A stretch of 64,000 nucleotides of DNA from JAOPZW01 sp963851295 (GCA_963851295.1 CAWKOS010000005.1:1-64000); one strand, 5' to 3'; positions 50,555-59,285 are shown, numbered from the stretch's first letter. Notes: generated by a model not told the origin, from the letters alone. Program-made: numbers and translations.

Positions 50555-51279
50555 GAGAGCCCGAACCACCAGTAGTACATGGCCCCGCCGAGAGCGCCGC
50601 CGATGAGTGGCCCGATGACCGGAACCCAGGCGTAGGCCCAATCCGACGGCCCCTTGCCGGGGACCGGCAGGATCGCGTGCGCGATGCGCGGACCGAGATC
50701 TCGGGCCGGGTTGATCGCGTACCCGGTGGGACCACCGAGCGACAGGCCGATCGAGAACACGAGCAGGCCGACGATGAGGCCGCCACCACCCGCGATGAAC
50801 CCCACGCCCGGCTTGTTGGCGACGGCCATCGCGAGGACGCCGAACACCAGCACGAACGTGCCCACGATCTCCGTGAAGAGGTTCAGTGGGTAGTTGCGAA
50901 TGGCCGGCCCGGTCGAGAAGACCGCGAGCTTCAGGCCTGGGTCTTCCGTCTCACGGAAGTGGTCCCAATAAGACCCGAGGACCAGCGAGGCACCGATGAA
51001 GGCGCCGAGGAACTCGCCGATGAGGTACTTCGGGACGTCACCGCCGTCGATCACGCCGGCGACCCAGAAGCCAAGCGTGACCGCCGGATTGAGGTGGGCG
51101 CCGGTGAACTGGCCTACCGAGTACACGGCGACCATGACCGCCATGCCCCATCCGAACGTGATGACGATCCAGCCCGAGTTCTGGGCCTTGGACTTGTTGA
51201 GCAGGACAGCTGCGACCACGCCGTCGCCCAAGAGGATCAGGAGTGCAGTCCCGACCGTCTCCCAACCGATGATGTGCAA
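50551..51279 (-). CDS. glpF: Glycerol facilitator (aquaglyceroporin)
   Basis: This 242-residue membrane channel admits glycerol. Six membrane helices and both NPA half-helices are present: GAHLNPAVTLGFW and YAINPARDLGPRI. The Asp after the second NPAR is the aquaglyceroporin marker, against water-selective aquaporins. TTG 51279 is the start, because AAGGAGGGAG lies 9 bases upstream; the longer frame to 51300 would include the SD itself. It is the first gene of the minus-strand locus, behind a promoter overlapped by a palindrome. Confidence 0.93.
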   Translation of the reverse strand: MHIIGWETVGTALLILLGDGVVAAVLLNKSKAQNSGWIVITFGWGMAVMVAVYSVGQFTGAHLNPAVTLGFWVAGVIDGGDVPKYLIGEFLGAFIGASLVLGSYWDHFRETEDPGLKLAVFSTGPAIRNYPLNLFTEIVGTFVLVFGVLAMAVANKPGVGFIAGGGGLIVGLLVFSIGLSLGGPTGYAINPARDLGPRIAHAILPVPGKGPSDWAYAWVPVIGPLIGGALGGAMYYWWFGLS

Positions 51280-51315
51280 AGGGTTCTCCCTCCTTGACAA
51301 CTGGGGACAGGCGCG

Positions 51316-51347
51316 ACACTAATCAGGGGCGTTCGACAATGTCAAAC
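51316..51347 (-). promoter_or_regulatory. glpF promoter with IclR-type operator
   Basis: On the minus strand TTGACA (51345-51340) and TAGTGT (51321-51316) form a promoter with an 18-bp spacer. A near-perfect 17-bp palindrome GTTCGACA-A-TGTCAAAC (51331-51347, 7 of 8 arm positions) covers the -35 box. The divergent iclR gene begins 53 bp away, so this is the likely site through which the regulator represses glpF and perhaps itself. Confidence 0.65.
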
Positions 51348-51399
51348 GCAGTTCGCTCATCTAGAAACAGGTTCGTCAGACCCCCGCCGAGTCAACCCG

Positions 51400-52164
51400 T
51401 TGCCCAAGAACATCCAGTCGATCGAGCGCGCCGCCGCCATCCTGCGGCTGCTGTCGGGCCGCACGCGCCGCCTCGGCGTGGTCGACCTCGCGGGCGAGCT
51501 CGGCCTGCCCAAGGGGACGGTCCACGGCCTGCTGCGCACCCTGCAGCACGTCGGCTTCGTCGAGCAGGACGCCGAGACGGGCAAGTACCAGCTCGGCGCC
51601 GCGCTGCTGCACATGGGGTCCAGCTACCTCGACGGCAACGAGCTGCGCACGCGCGCGCTGAACTGGTCGGACTCGCTTGCCGCGCGGACCCACGAGAGCG
51701 TGCGCATCGGGACGCTGCACGAGGGCCAGGTCCTGATCGTCCATCACGTGTTCCGCCCCGACGACAGCCTGCAGACCCTCGACGTCGGCGCGCTGCTGCC
51801 CGCGCACGCGACGGCGCTCGGCAAGGTCCTGCTCGCCGACCACGCGTACATCGCGACCGAGGTCGCGCGCAACGGCCTGGAGTCCTTCACGCCGGCCACC
51901 ATCACCGAGGCCGAGTCGCTGGAGCGCGAGCTCGACCGCGTCCGCAAGCGCGGGTGGGCGGCGGACATCGGCGAGCTGGTCAACGGCGAGGTCTCGTGCG
52001 CGGCGCCGATCATCGACCGCCGCGGGGTGACGGTCGGTGCGATGGGCATCTCGGGCCCGCCCGAGCGCCTGCTCGCCGCGCGCCAGCCGCGCGGCGACCT
52101 CGTGGCGTTCGTGCGCGAGGCGGCACGCGCAGTTTCACGCGAACTCGGAGCGATCCCTTGGTAG
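51400..52164 (+). CDS. IclR-family transcriptional regulator of the glycerol locus
   Basis: This 254-residue regulator has the IclR N-terminal winged HTH (IQSIERAAAILRLLSG, LAGELGLPKGTVHGLLRTL) and C-terminal effector domain (DSLQTLDVGALLPAHATALG, GWAADIGELVNGEVSCAAPI, GAMGISGPPERL). The start is TTG 51400, with no SD. It is divergent from glpF and followed 7 bp later by a second glycerol kinase gene, which makes it the probable GylR-like glycerol regulator known from Streptomyces. G3P as the ligand is an inference. Confidence 0.9.
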   Translation: MPKNIQSIERAAAILRLLSGRTRRLGVVDLAGELGLPKGTVHGLLRTLQHVGFVEQDAETGKYQLGAALLHMGSSYLDGNELRTRALNWSDSLAARTHESVRIGTLHEGQVLIVHHVFRPDDSLQTLDVGALLPAHATALGKVLLADHAYIATEVARNGLESFTPATITEAESLERELDRVRKRGWAADIGELVNGEVSCAAPIIDRRGVTVGAMGISGPPERLLAARQPRGDLVAFVREAARAVSRELGAIPW

Positions 52165-52171
52165 ACAACGC

Positions 52172-53674
52172 ATGGCGATGAGCGAGCAGTACGTGGCGGC
52201 GATCGATCAGGGCACCGCGTCCTCGCGCTGCATGGTGTTCGACCGCGCGTCGCGCATCGTGTCGGTGTCCCAAAAGGAGCACCGCCAGCTCTTCCCGCGT
52301 GCCGGGTGGGTCGAGCACGACCCCGAGGAGATCTGGCGCAACGTCGAGGAGGTCGTCGGCGACGCCCTCGACAAGGCGCAGCTCTCGACGTCCGACCTCG
52401 TCGCGCTCGGCATCGCCAACCAGCGCGAGTCGACCATCGTGTGGGAGCGCGAGACGGGCACGCCGGTGCACAACGCGATCAACTGGCAGGACACGCGCAC
52501 CGACCACCTCATCCGCGAGCTGGGCGGCGACGAGGGCCAGGATCGCTTCCGCGAGCGCTGCGGCCTGCCGCTGGCCACCTACTTCTCCGGTCCGAAGATC
52601 CGCTGGCTGCTCGACACCCTGCCGGGCCTGCGCGAGCGCGCCGAGGCCGGCGAGGTGCTCTTCGGGACGATGGACTCGTGGCTCATCTGGCAGCTCACGG
52701 GGCGCCATCTGACCGACGTCACCAACGCGAGCCGGACCATGCTCATGGGCCTCGAGACGCTCGACTGGGACGACGTCCTGCTCGACGCGATGGGCGTGCC
52801 GCGGGCGATGCTGCCCGAGATCCGGCCGTCCTCGGAGGTCTACGGCGAGGCGCGCGGCAGGCTGGCCGGGCTGCGGGTCGCCTCGGCGCTGGGGGACCAG
52901 CAGGCCGCGCTCTTCGGGCAGACGTGCTTCTCGCCCGGCGAGGCCAAGTGCACCTACGGCACCGGCAGCTTCCTGCTCTTCAACACCGGCGAGCGCCCCG
53001 TGCAGTCGGCCAACGGCCTGCTCACCACGGTCTGCTGCCGCATCGGCGACGAGGCGCCGACCTACGCGCTCGAGGGGTCGATCGCGGTCACCGGCGCGCT
53101 CGTGCAGTGGTTCCGCGACAACATCACGCTCATCGGCTCGGCGCCCGAGATCGAGACGCTCGCGCGCACGGTCGAGGACAACGGCGGCTGCTACTTCGTC
53201 CCCGCCTTCTCGGGGCTCTTCGCGCCGCACTGGCGCAGCGACGCGCGCGGGGTGATCGCCGGGCTGACCGGCTACATCACCAAGGGCCACCTCGCCCGCG
53301 CCGTCCTCGAGGCGACCGCGTGGCAGACGCGCGAGGTCGTCGACGCAATGAACACCGACGCGCGCATGCCTCTCCGCACCCTGCGCGTCGACGGCGGGAT
53401 GACCGCCAACAACCTGCTCATGCAGTTCCTCGCCGACGTCCTCGATGCCCGCGTCGTGCGCCCGATCGTCGCCGAGACCGTGTCGCTCGGCGCCGCGTAC
53501 GCGGCGGGCCTTGCCGTCGGCTTCTGGCCCGACACCGACGCCCTGCGCGCGAACTGGCACAAGGCGGCGGAGTGGCTGCCGCAGATGGACGGCACCGCGC
53601 GCGACCGCGGCTATCGCAAGTGGCGCAAGGCGGTCACGCGGGCGATGGACTGGGTCGACGAGGACGACGAGTAG
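52172..53674 (+). CDS. glpK: Glycerol kinase (copy 2)
   Basis: This 500-residue FGGY kinase resembles copy 1 along its whole length: YVAAIDQGTASSRCMVF, GWVEHDPEEIW, IANQRESTIVWE, TYFSGPKIRWLLDT, GDQQAALFGQTCFSPGEAK, LRVDGGMTANNLLMQFLADV. It lacks the glycine-rich segment of copy 1 around residue 180. ATG 52172 is used; ATG 52178 is also in frame. It follows iclR by 7 bp and is co-transcribed with it, giving the locus two kinases under opposite promoters. Two kinases may differ in affinity or substrate, such as other polyols. Confidence 0.93.
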   Translation: MAMSEQYVAAIDQGTASSRCMVFDRASRIVSVSQKEHRQLFPRAGWVEHDPEEIWRNVEEVVGDALDKAQLSTSDLVALGIANQRESTIVWERETGTPVHNAINWQDTRTDHLIRELGGDEGQDRFRERCGLPLATYFSGPKIRWLLDTLPGLRERAEAGEVLFGTMDSWLIWQLTGRHLTDVTNASRTMLMGLETLDWDDVLLDAMGVPRAMLPEIRPSSEVYGEARGRLAGLRVASALGDQQAALFGQTCFSPGEAKCTYGTGSFLLFNTGERPVQSANGLLTTVCCRIGDEAPTYALEGSIAVTGALVQWFRDNITLIGSAPEIETLARTVEDNGGCYFVPAFSGLFAPHWRSDARGVIAGLTGYITKGHLARAVLEATAWQTREVVDAMNTDARMPLRTLRVDGGMTANNLLMQFLADVLDARVVRPIVAETVSLGAAYAAGLAVGFWPDTDALRANWHKAAEWLPQMDGTARDRGYRKWRKAVTRAMDWVDEDDE

Positions 53675-53780
53675 GCGCGACCCTCTCCGCGCTCGCCGAG
53701 GAAGCGAGCGGTCCGCCCGCCGCCCGCTCCCTCTCCCTCGGTGCCCGGTCGCGAGGTGCCGCCGGCGCGGCGCGGACGAG

Positions 53781-54797
53781 CTACTCGGAGGCCACCACCG
53801 CCTCGACCCCGTCGTCCCAGCGCCACGCCGCGGACGGCCCGGCCAGGTGCACCCCGCCGATCCAGCGGTCGATGCCGTTGAGCTCGACGTGGTCGGCGGT
53901 GCCGGCGAGGACGGCGTGGCCGGCGTCGGTGAGGTGCAGCGGCGACGCGTGCAGCAGCGGGGTCTCGGCCGCCGCCAGGCGCTCGAGCGCGGCGAACGCC
54001 CACGTGTCGCCCAGGAACGGCCGCGCCTCCCGGCCCGCCGCGCGCACGAAGGCCTCGCCGGCGCTCGCAGCGCCGTCGGCGACGGCGGCGAGCAGGCGCC
54101 GCTCGGTGAGCGACAGGCCGTCGCGCGTCCAGGGGTACTCGCGTCCGAGGCGGTCGAAGGCCTCGCCGAGGAAGCGCAGTTCGGGCGAGCGCGCCGCCGC
54201 GATCGCCGCCAGGCCGCGCGGGTCGGGCGCACGCAGCGCGTCCCACGCGGCGACGCCGAGGGCGAGCGCGTCGGCGGTGAGCGCAACCGCGGCGGCCGCC
54301 GGCAGCGCCTCGAGTTGATCGGCCCGCAGCTCGCCCAGCCCGCCGAAGTGCGCGATGCCGAGGTGCTCGCCGATGCAGATCAGCGTGATCCGCTCGGCGC
54401 CGACGCCGAGCGCGGCCAGCCGCGCCAGGATCTGCGCGAGCTGCAGCTGGTCGTAGAGGTCGGCCTCGAACCAGAGGACGTAGTCGCCGTCGCGGCCGGC
54501 GGCCAGCGCGGCGTCGCGCTCCTCGAAGGCCTCGGCGCCGGCGCCGAGGAAGCGCGCCCGCACCGCCCGCAGCTCCACCTCCCCCACGTCGGGCACCGGC
54601 CCCTCGTGGAGCGCGTCGCGCCACACGACGACGCGCTCGACGAGGTCGGTCTGCAGCAGCGACTGCGCGGTCGAGTCGCCGTTGGTCACGTGCAGCGTCC
54701 CGTCCGCCAGCAGCCGGGCTCGCGCCGCCGTGTAGGACTCGCCCGTCTTGGCCATGCGCTCGCGCACGCGGCGCTTGAAGTCGGCCTGCCTGGTCAT
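53781..54797 (-). CDS. DUF1835-domain protein
   Basis: This 338-residue protein starts with an AKTGESYTAARARLL helix, then LHVTNGDSTAQSLLQTDLVE, VVVWRDALHEGPVP and LWFEADLYDQLQLAQILARL, the DUF1835 pattern. Similar proteins are annotated only by this domain; a nucleic-acid or nucleotide role has been guessed but is not shown. A C-terminal winged-helix-like part (LSLTERRLLAAVADGA, LHLTDAGHAVLAG) follows. It is a stand-alone gene on the minus strand. Confidence 0.8.
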   Translation of the reverse strand: MTRQADFKRRVRERMAKTGESYTAARARLLADGTLHVTNGDSTAQSLLQTDLVERVVVWRDALHEGPVPDVGEVELRAVRARFLGAGAEAFEERDAALAAGRDGDYVLWFEADLYDQLQLAQILARLAALGVGAERITLICIGEHLGIAHFGGLGELRADQLEALPAAAAVALTADALALGVAAWDALRAPDPRGLAAIAAARSPELRFLGEAFDRLGREYPWTRDGLSLTERRLLAAVADGAASAGEAFVRAAGREARPFLGDTWAFAALERLAAAETPLLHASPLHLTDAGHAVLAGTADHVELNGIDRWIGGVHLAGPSAAWRWDDGVEAVVASE

Positions 54798-54908
54798 GCT
54801 CGTCTCCTGCGCGCTGTCCCCCGATCCCCCAGCGACCCGCGGGGCAGGCGCGATCGACGACCGTGCAAGCCCCGTCCGAGAGGCTGCTCCTCCCTTTGCC
54901 TCCACGAC

Positions 54909-54929
54909 GAGCCCGGCTGGGGCGGGCTC
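54909..54929 (-). terminator. Hairpin after the acyltransferase gene
   Basis: GAGCCCG and CGGGCTC form a 7-bp stem with a 7-nt loop, 41 bases after the stop at 54971 on the minus strand. It is weaker than the other hairpins listed here, with no T-run. Confidence 0.35.
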
Positions 54930-54970
54930 CCGGAGGTTGGGCGTGGACGGCCGCCGAGGGCCGATCGTAC

Positions 54971-55807
54971 TCAGTCGGAGGCGCTGCCGACGAGGCGCTT
55001 GCGCCGATACGGCGAGGCCGACGGGCCGCCGTCGCCGCTGTTGAAGAAGCTCTGCACGCGCTCGATGAGCGCGGAGGTGTCCTCGCTGGGGCGGATCGGC
55101 TCGCCGAAGGAGACCTCGATGCGATGGCGCTTGGAGACGAGCTTGCCGTGGATGCGCTTGGGCCACAGGCGCCCGGGCGGCATCGCGTCGCGCGTGCCGG
55201 TCACCCGGATCGGGACGATCGACAGGTTGTGGGCGGCCGCCAACACCGCGGCGCCGCGGCGCACGCGACCCGGGTCGCCGTCGCGCGTGCGCGTGCCCTC
55301 CGGGTACAGGAGCAGGTTCCAGCCCTGGTCGAGCAGCTTGTCGAGGTGCCCGCCGCCGTTCTTGCCGAGCCCGCCGCCGCGGCGCTCGATCGGCACCGTG
55401 TTGAAGACGAGCGACACGGCCGCGGCCACGACGCGGTTCTTGTAGAAGTAGTCCGCGGCGGCGGCCACCGCCGTGCGCTTGCGCAGGCGGCGCGGCAGCG
55501 CCGCGAGGATGACCGGCGTGTCCATGTGGCTGGCGTGGTTGGCCACCAAGATCACGGGGCCCTTGAGCCCGGCGAGCTTCTCCTTGCCGATCGCGCGGCG
55601 CGACGTGTAGTAGTCCATCGCGGGGCGCAGCACGAAGCGCATGAAGTTCTCGCGCCAGACGCGCGCGGCCCAGGTCCGCGCCCACGGCACGTCGAGCTGG
55701 GCGGCGGCGGCCCGCAGCTCGCGGCCCTTCTTCGGGGCGTTGCGTGCGGCTTGCGCGACGCGGCGCTTCCAGGAGCGCTTGCGAGTGAACGGCGAGAACG
55801 GCAGCAC
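54971..55807 (-). CDS. 1-acyl-sn-glycerol-3-phosphate acyltransferase-like protein
   Basis: This 278-residue PlsC-family acyltransferase transfers an acyl chain to lysophosphatidic acid or a similar acceptor. It has a basic N-terminal extension of about 55 residues, then VILVANHASHMDTPVILAAL with the catalytic NHxxxxD, FNTVPIERRGGG, LLLYPEGTRTRDGD and IVPIRVTGTRDAMPPG. Motif II is YPEGTR rather than FPEGTR. Start is GTG 55807. The substrate pool (G3P-derived lipids) links loosely with pgsA and the glycerol locus. Confidence 0.88.
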   Translation of the reverse strand: MLPFSPFTRKRSWKRRVAQAARNAPKKGRELRAAAAQLDVPWARTWAARVWRENFMRFVLRPAMDYYTSRRAIGKEKLAGLKGPVILVANHASHMDTPVILAALPRRLRKRTAVAAAADYFYKNRVVAAAVSLVFNTVPIERRGGGLGKNGGGHLDKLLDQGWNLLLYPEGTRTRDGDPGRVRRGAAVLAAAHNLSIVPIRVTGTRDAMPPGRLWPKRIHGKLVSKRHRIEVSFGEPIRPSEDTSALIERVQSFFNSGDGGPSASPYRRKRLVGSASD

Positions 55808-55897
55808 CGCCGGGAATTACCCCCGCACGTGACACGCGTTACAGGCGGCCGAGCGGGTAACACCGCGACTCCACCCAAACGACCAGGAGGCCGCCCC

Positions 55898-56182
55898 ATG
55901 TCCAACGAGCCGATCCCCGAGCCCACCGAACACCCCGCCCAGCCCGAGCAGCCCACGGACGGCTTCGCCGAGGGCGAGGCGACGCCCGAGGTCTTCCCCG
56001 AGGACGAGCGCGTCGGGCGCTTCAGCGAGGGCGAAGAGATGCTGCCCGACTCGCCAGACAAGCACGAGCACGGCAGGTTCAGCGAGGGCCAGGAGGAGCT
56101 CCCGGAGGACGATCCCGAGAAGCACATCGAGCGTCGCTTCAGCGAGGGGCAGGACGCCCAGCCCCCCAATCTCAATCCGTGA
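55898..56182 (+). CDS. Acidic repeat protein (FSEGxE/DPEKH repeats)
   Basis: This 94-residue, strongly acidic and probably disordered protein contains four related units: GFAEGEATPE, GRFSEGEEMLPDSPDKHEHG, RFSEGQEELPEDDPEKHIE and RFSEGQDAQP. AGGAGG sits 6 bases before ATG 55898, so expression should be good. There is no Cys, no membrane segment and no known domain. The next small gene carries the same motif. A stress or desiccation role is possible given the hydrophilic repeats but is unproven. Confidence 0.7.
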   Translation: MSNEPIPEPTEHPAQPEQPTDGFAEGEATPEVFPEDERVGRFSEGEEMLPDSPDKHEHGRFSEGQEELPEDDPEKHIERRFSEGQDAQPPNLNP

Positions 56183-56209
56183 GGAGCGAAGGGAGCGAAG
56201 GGAGCGAAG
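56183..56209 (+). repeat. Triple SD-like tandem repeat
   Basis: Three perfect copies of GGAGCGAAG (9 bp each) lie between the stop of the acidic repeat gene and the next ATG at 56211. Each contains a GGAG core, with the last one 7-8 bases from the start codon, so they may act as standby or variable-number ribosome binding sites. Confidence 0.8.
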
Positions 56210-56210
56210 A

Positions 56211-56291
56211 ATGAGCGAGCAGGAGCCGCCCCGCGGCAGCTTCGCCGAGGGCGAGGACGACCCCGAGAAGCACACCAAGGGGCACTACTAG
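56211..56291 (+). CDS. 26-residue micro-protein with SFAEGE-DPEKH motif
   Basis: A 26-codon frame opening MSEQEPPRGSFAEGEDD and closing PEKHTKGHY carries one unit of the repeat found in the preceding 94-residue protein. Motif sharing, the GGAG repeats just upstream and the adjacent position support real translation despite the small size. It ends in TAG 56289-56291. Function unknown. Confidence 0.6.
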   Translation: MSEQEPPRGSFAEGEDDPEKHTKGHY

Positions 56292-56344
56292 TCGGACGCA
56301 TGTAGGCGCGCGCGGCGGTGGAGCCGTCGCGCGCGCGCGTCACA

Positions 56345-57271
56345 TCACGGCACGAGCTGCTGCGGCTCGACCGCGAGCCGCTGGGCCTCGACCGCCAGCC
56401 GCTGCGCCTGGCGCTCGGGCGTGATGCGCACGACGTCCCACACGAGCCCGAGCTTCTCCATCAGCCAGATGAGCGCGGCCGACGGGTCGAGCTCGAGGCG
56501 GCCGAGCCCGTGCGTCGCCGAGCGCGGGAAGGCGTGGTGGTTGTGGTGCCAGGCCTCGCCGAAGGTCGGCAGCGCCAGCCACCACACGTTGGTCGACTTG
56601 TCCTCGACGTCGAAGCGCCGGCGCCCGAAGAAGTGGCAGACGGAGTTGATCGACCACGTCAGGTGGTGCAGCAGGAACACGCGGACCAGGCCGCCCCAGA
56701 GCAGCCCCGTCAGCGCGCCCTTGTAGGAGCCCGTGAGCAGCCAGCCCAGCGCCGCCGGCAGCGCGAGGCCGAGCACGACCCAGCCCAGGAACGAGCGGTC
56801 GACGAAGCGCATGCCGCGGTCCTCGACGAGGTCGCGCGCGTACTTCGTGCGCTCGGCGCGGCCGTGCTCGGTCAGCAGCCAGCCGACGTGGGCGTGCAGC
56901 AACCCGCGCACCGCACCCTTGATGCCCTTGCCGTTGCCGACGTGGGGCGAGTGCGGGTCGCCCTCCTCGTCGGTGTGCGCGTGGTGTTTGCGATGGTCGG
57001 CGACCCAGTTGATGACCGGACCCTGGACCGCCATCGAGCCGGCCGCGGCGAAGAAATACTCGACCGGCCTGGAGGTCCGGAAGGAGCGGTGCGTGAGCAT
57101 CCGGTGGAAGCCGACGGTCACGCCGAAGCCGGTGATCAGGTACATGACCGCGGCCACGACGAGGTCGTGGACGCCGACCACCTCGTTCCAGAAGACGACG
57201 ATCGCCGTCAGGATCAGGAGCGGGGGCAGCACGACGGTGAGCAGGTTCATGGTCTTCGCCGTACGGGTCAT
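56345..57271 (-). CDS. Acyl-CoA desaturase (fatty-acid desaturase)
   Basis: This 308-residue membrane di-iron enzyme introduces a double bond into acyl-CoA (delta-9 type). The three histidine boxes are complete: HRMLTHRSF, DHRKHHAHTDEEGDPH and WHHNHHAFPRSA. Four hydrophobic segments (LLTVVLPPLLILTAIVVF, LVVAAVMYLITGFGVTVG and others) frame them. The C-terminus has a short repeat, QRLAVEAQRLAVEPQ. ATG 57271 is chosen over an upstream in-frame ATG at 57316, which would leave no promoter space. It is divergent from a PucR-type regulator. Confidence 0.92.
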   Translation of the reverse strand: MTRTAKTMNLLTVVLPPLLILTAIVVFWNEVVGVHDLVVAAVMYLITGFGVTVGFHRMLTHRSFRTSRPVEYFFAAAGSMAVQGPVINWVADHRKHHAHTDEEGDPHSPHVGNGKGIKGAVRGLLHAHVGWLLTEHGRAERTKYARDLVEDRGMRFVDRSFLGWVVLGLALPAALGWLLTGSYKGALTGLLWGGLVRVFLLHHLTWSINSVCHFFGRRRFDVEDKSTNVWWLALPTFGEAWHHNHHAFPRSATHGLGRLELDPSAALIWLMEKLGLVWDVVRITPERQAQRLAVEAQRLAVEPQQLVP

Positions 57272-57357
57272 GGGCTGAGCGTATGGCACAGGATCCCCGG
57301 GTTTCTCGCCCGCCACACATGGCTGGCGCCGCCGAATCTGTAGCCTCGCGCCAAGAA

Positions 57358-58533
57358 ATGGCCAACGACCTCCCGCCCGAGCTCGCGGCGGCCCTGCGCC
57401 CCGCGCTCCCCGACCTCGCGCAGGACATCATCGCCGCCATCGGCCGCGAGGTCCCCGACTACGCGCGCCCGCTCGAGGGCCCCTTCGGCCGCGCGCTGCG
57501 CGTCGGGGTGCAGCGCGCCCTGGCGCGCTTCGTCGACGGCATCGAGAACCCGAAGGCGGGCGACGGCGGCGCCCGCGAGATCTACGTCGCCCTCGGTCGC
57601 GGCGAGATGCGCGCGGGGCGCAGCCTCGACGCGCTGCTCAGCGCCTACCGCCTCGGCGCGCGCCTCGCGTGGGAGCACTTCGTCGCCGCCGGCGAGGCGG
57701 CCGGCCACGAGCCGCAGACCCTCTACCGGCTGGCGAGCGCGATCTTCGACTACATCGACGGCATCAGCGCCGAATCCGTCGAGGGCTTCACGCAGGAGCG
57801 CGCTGCCGCGGAGGGCGAGGCCCAACGCCGGCGCCGCGCGCTGGCCCGGCTGCTGGCGCGCGACGACGTCGCCCCCGAGGAGGTCCGCGACCTCGCGCGC
57901 CTGGCGGGCTGGCGCCGGCCCGCCGCCGTCGCGGCGCTCGTGGTCGGCCACGCCACCGGCGGCGAGGCCGACGCCGACCGCGTCGCCTCGCGCCTGGGCG
58001 CGGGCGCGATCGCGGCGGCCGAGGGCGCGCTGACCATCGCCTGGGTCCCCGACCCGCAGGCGCCGGGGCGCCGCGCGCAGCTCGAGACGGCTGTGGAGGG
58101 CGCGCCCGCCGCGCTCGGCCCCGCGGTGGTGGTCGAGCGCTCGCCCTTCAGCCTCGTGCGCGCCCGCGCCGCGCACGCGCTCGTCCTCGACGGGCACATC
58201 GGCGGCGGGGCGCTCGTCGACGCCGACGAGCACCTGCCCGCGCTGCTCCTGCACGGCGGCGACGGCGCGCTCGCCGCCGACCTCGCCGCCCGCGCCCTCG
58301 CGCCGCTGGACGAGCTGCGCCCCGGCGCGCGCGGCCGCCTGCGCGCGACGTTGCGCGCGTGGCTCGACCACCCCGGCCAGGTCACGGTGGTGGCCGGCGA
58401 GCTGCACGTCCACCCGCAGACCGTCCGCTATCGCGTCGCTCAGCTGCGCGAGCTCTTCGGCGACGCGCTCGAAGACGCCGACGCGCGCTTCGAGCTGGCG
58501 CTGGCGCTGCGCGCCGAGCCGGCCTCCCCGTAG
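57358..58533 (+). CDS. PucR/CdaR-family transcriptional regulator
   Basis: This 391-residue regulator has an N-terminal helical domain (PDLAQDIIAAIGREVPDYAR, LLSAYRLGARLAWEHFV), a central GGDEF-like fold typical of the CdaR class, and the PucR C-terminal HTH: WLDHPGQVTVVAGELHVHPQ followed by TVRYRVAQLRELFG. ATG 57358 is preferred over 57283, which would sit 11 bp from the divergent desaturase start. It is likely to control the desaturase, though no operator was identified; the 86-bp shared gap is short. Confidence 0.85.
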   Translation: MANDLPPELAAALRPALPDLAQDIIAAIGREVPDYARPLEGPFGRALRVGVQRALARFVDGIENPKAGDGGAREIYVALGRGEMRAGRSLDALLSAYRLGARLAWEHFVAAGEAAGHEPQTLYRLASAIFDYIDGISAESVEGFTQERAAAEGEAQRRRRALARLLARDDVAPEEVRDLARLAGWRRPAAVAALVVGHATGGEADADRVASRLGAGAIAAAEGALTIAWVPDPQAPGRRAQLETAVEGAPAALGPAVVVERSPFSLVRARAAHALVLDGHIGGGALVDADEHLPALLLHGGDGALAADLAARALAPLDELRPGARGRLRATLRAWLDHPGQVTVVAGELHVHPQTVRYRVAQLRELFGDALEDADARFELALALRAEPASP

Positions 58534-58642
58534 CCGGCGCCCAGGAGCGCGGGCAGGCCGTCGCTGCGCAGCGCCTCGGCGCCGACGTCGCCTCGGGTCA
58601 GCAGGAGCCAGACGAGCCGGCGCCGCGCGGCCGGATCGCGCG

Positions 58643-59146
58643 TCATCCGGCCGAGAAGGTGACGGTCACCGTCGAGGTGACGGTCGGCGGGACGCGGCAG
58701 GTATGGCGGCTGCGCGTCCCGACGCGCTTGCGCTTGCCGGTCTTCTTGTCGGTCTTGAACACCGTGGTGCGGATCGTGCCGCAGAAGCGATCGGGGCCGA
58801 AGGTCCCGTAGAAGCCGAAGAAGGGCCCGTAGGGCGAGGTCTGGGCGTCGGAGATCGAGACGATCGGGCCGAGCGTGAGGCCGGCGATCTTGGCCAGGTC
58901 GGTGGCGTGGTCGCGGGCGTCGGCGACGGCGCGCGGGAGCGCCTTGGCCTCGGCGGCCTCGACGGCGGCGCGGATCGGCGCCTCGTGCGTGCGGTCCTTC
59001 GGCGCGACGACCTTGATGCTGGCGACGCCCTGCGCCTCGACGGTGCGCGCGGGCGCGGCCGTCTGCGCGTGGGCGGCGACGGGCAGCGCGAGCGGCACGG
59101 CGAGCGCCAGGACGGCGATCGGACGGCGACGGCGGGACCGGCTCAT
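58643..59146 (-). CDS. Exported SIMPL (DUF541) domain protein
   Basis: This 167-residue protein has a signal peptide (RPIAVLALAVPLALPVAAHA) and a truncated SIMPL-like domain: RTVEAQGVASIKVVAP, RAAVEAAEAKALPRAVADAR, HATDLAKIAGLTLGPIVSIS. Two Cys (RFCGTIRTTV and RHTCRVPP) could form a disulfide outside the cell. The end VTSTVTVTFSAG is the family's final strand. GGAGGT precedes ATG 59146. SIMPL proteins are periplasmic or envelope proteins of uncertain function. Confidence 0.8.
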   Translation of the reverse strand: MSRSRRRRPIAVLALAVPLALPVAAHAQTAAPARTVEAQGVASIKVVAPKDRTHEAPIRAAVEAAEAKALPRAVADARDHATDLAKIAGLTLGPIVSISDAQTSPYGPFFGFYGTFGPDRFCGTIRTTVFKTDKKTGKRKRVGTRSRHTCRVPPTVTSTVTVTFSAG

Positions 59147-59175
59147 GCGAGACCTCCGAGGCGTGGGACCCTTCC

Positions 59176-59198
59176 GGCCCTTCTTTGCGCGAAGGGCC
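59176..59198 (-). terminator. Hairpin upstream of the SIMPL gene
   Basis: GGCCCTTC and GAAGGGCC (8 bp) enclose a 7-nt loop, lying 88 bases beyond the minus-strand stop at 59286 and 30 bases before the SIMPL start. It probably ends the transcript of the 68-residue gene. Confidence 0.45.
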
Positions 59199-59285
59199 GC
59201 TTCTGTGACGCAGTACGCCGCAGAGGCGCTCAAAGGTCCTGAGCGGTCGCGCGCGGCCCGCCCGAGCGGCCCGCGGCGGTCGCCC

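Noticed and set aside
58509..58646. Minus-strand frame whose ATG overlaps the SIMPL stop as ATGA
   Set aside because: It soon runs antisense into the PucR-type gene, becomes Ser/Ala-rich and has no recognisable domain.
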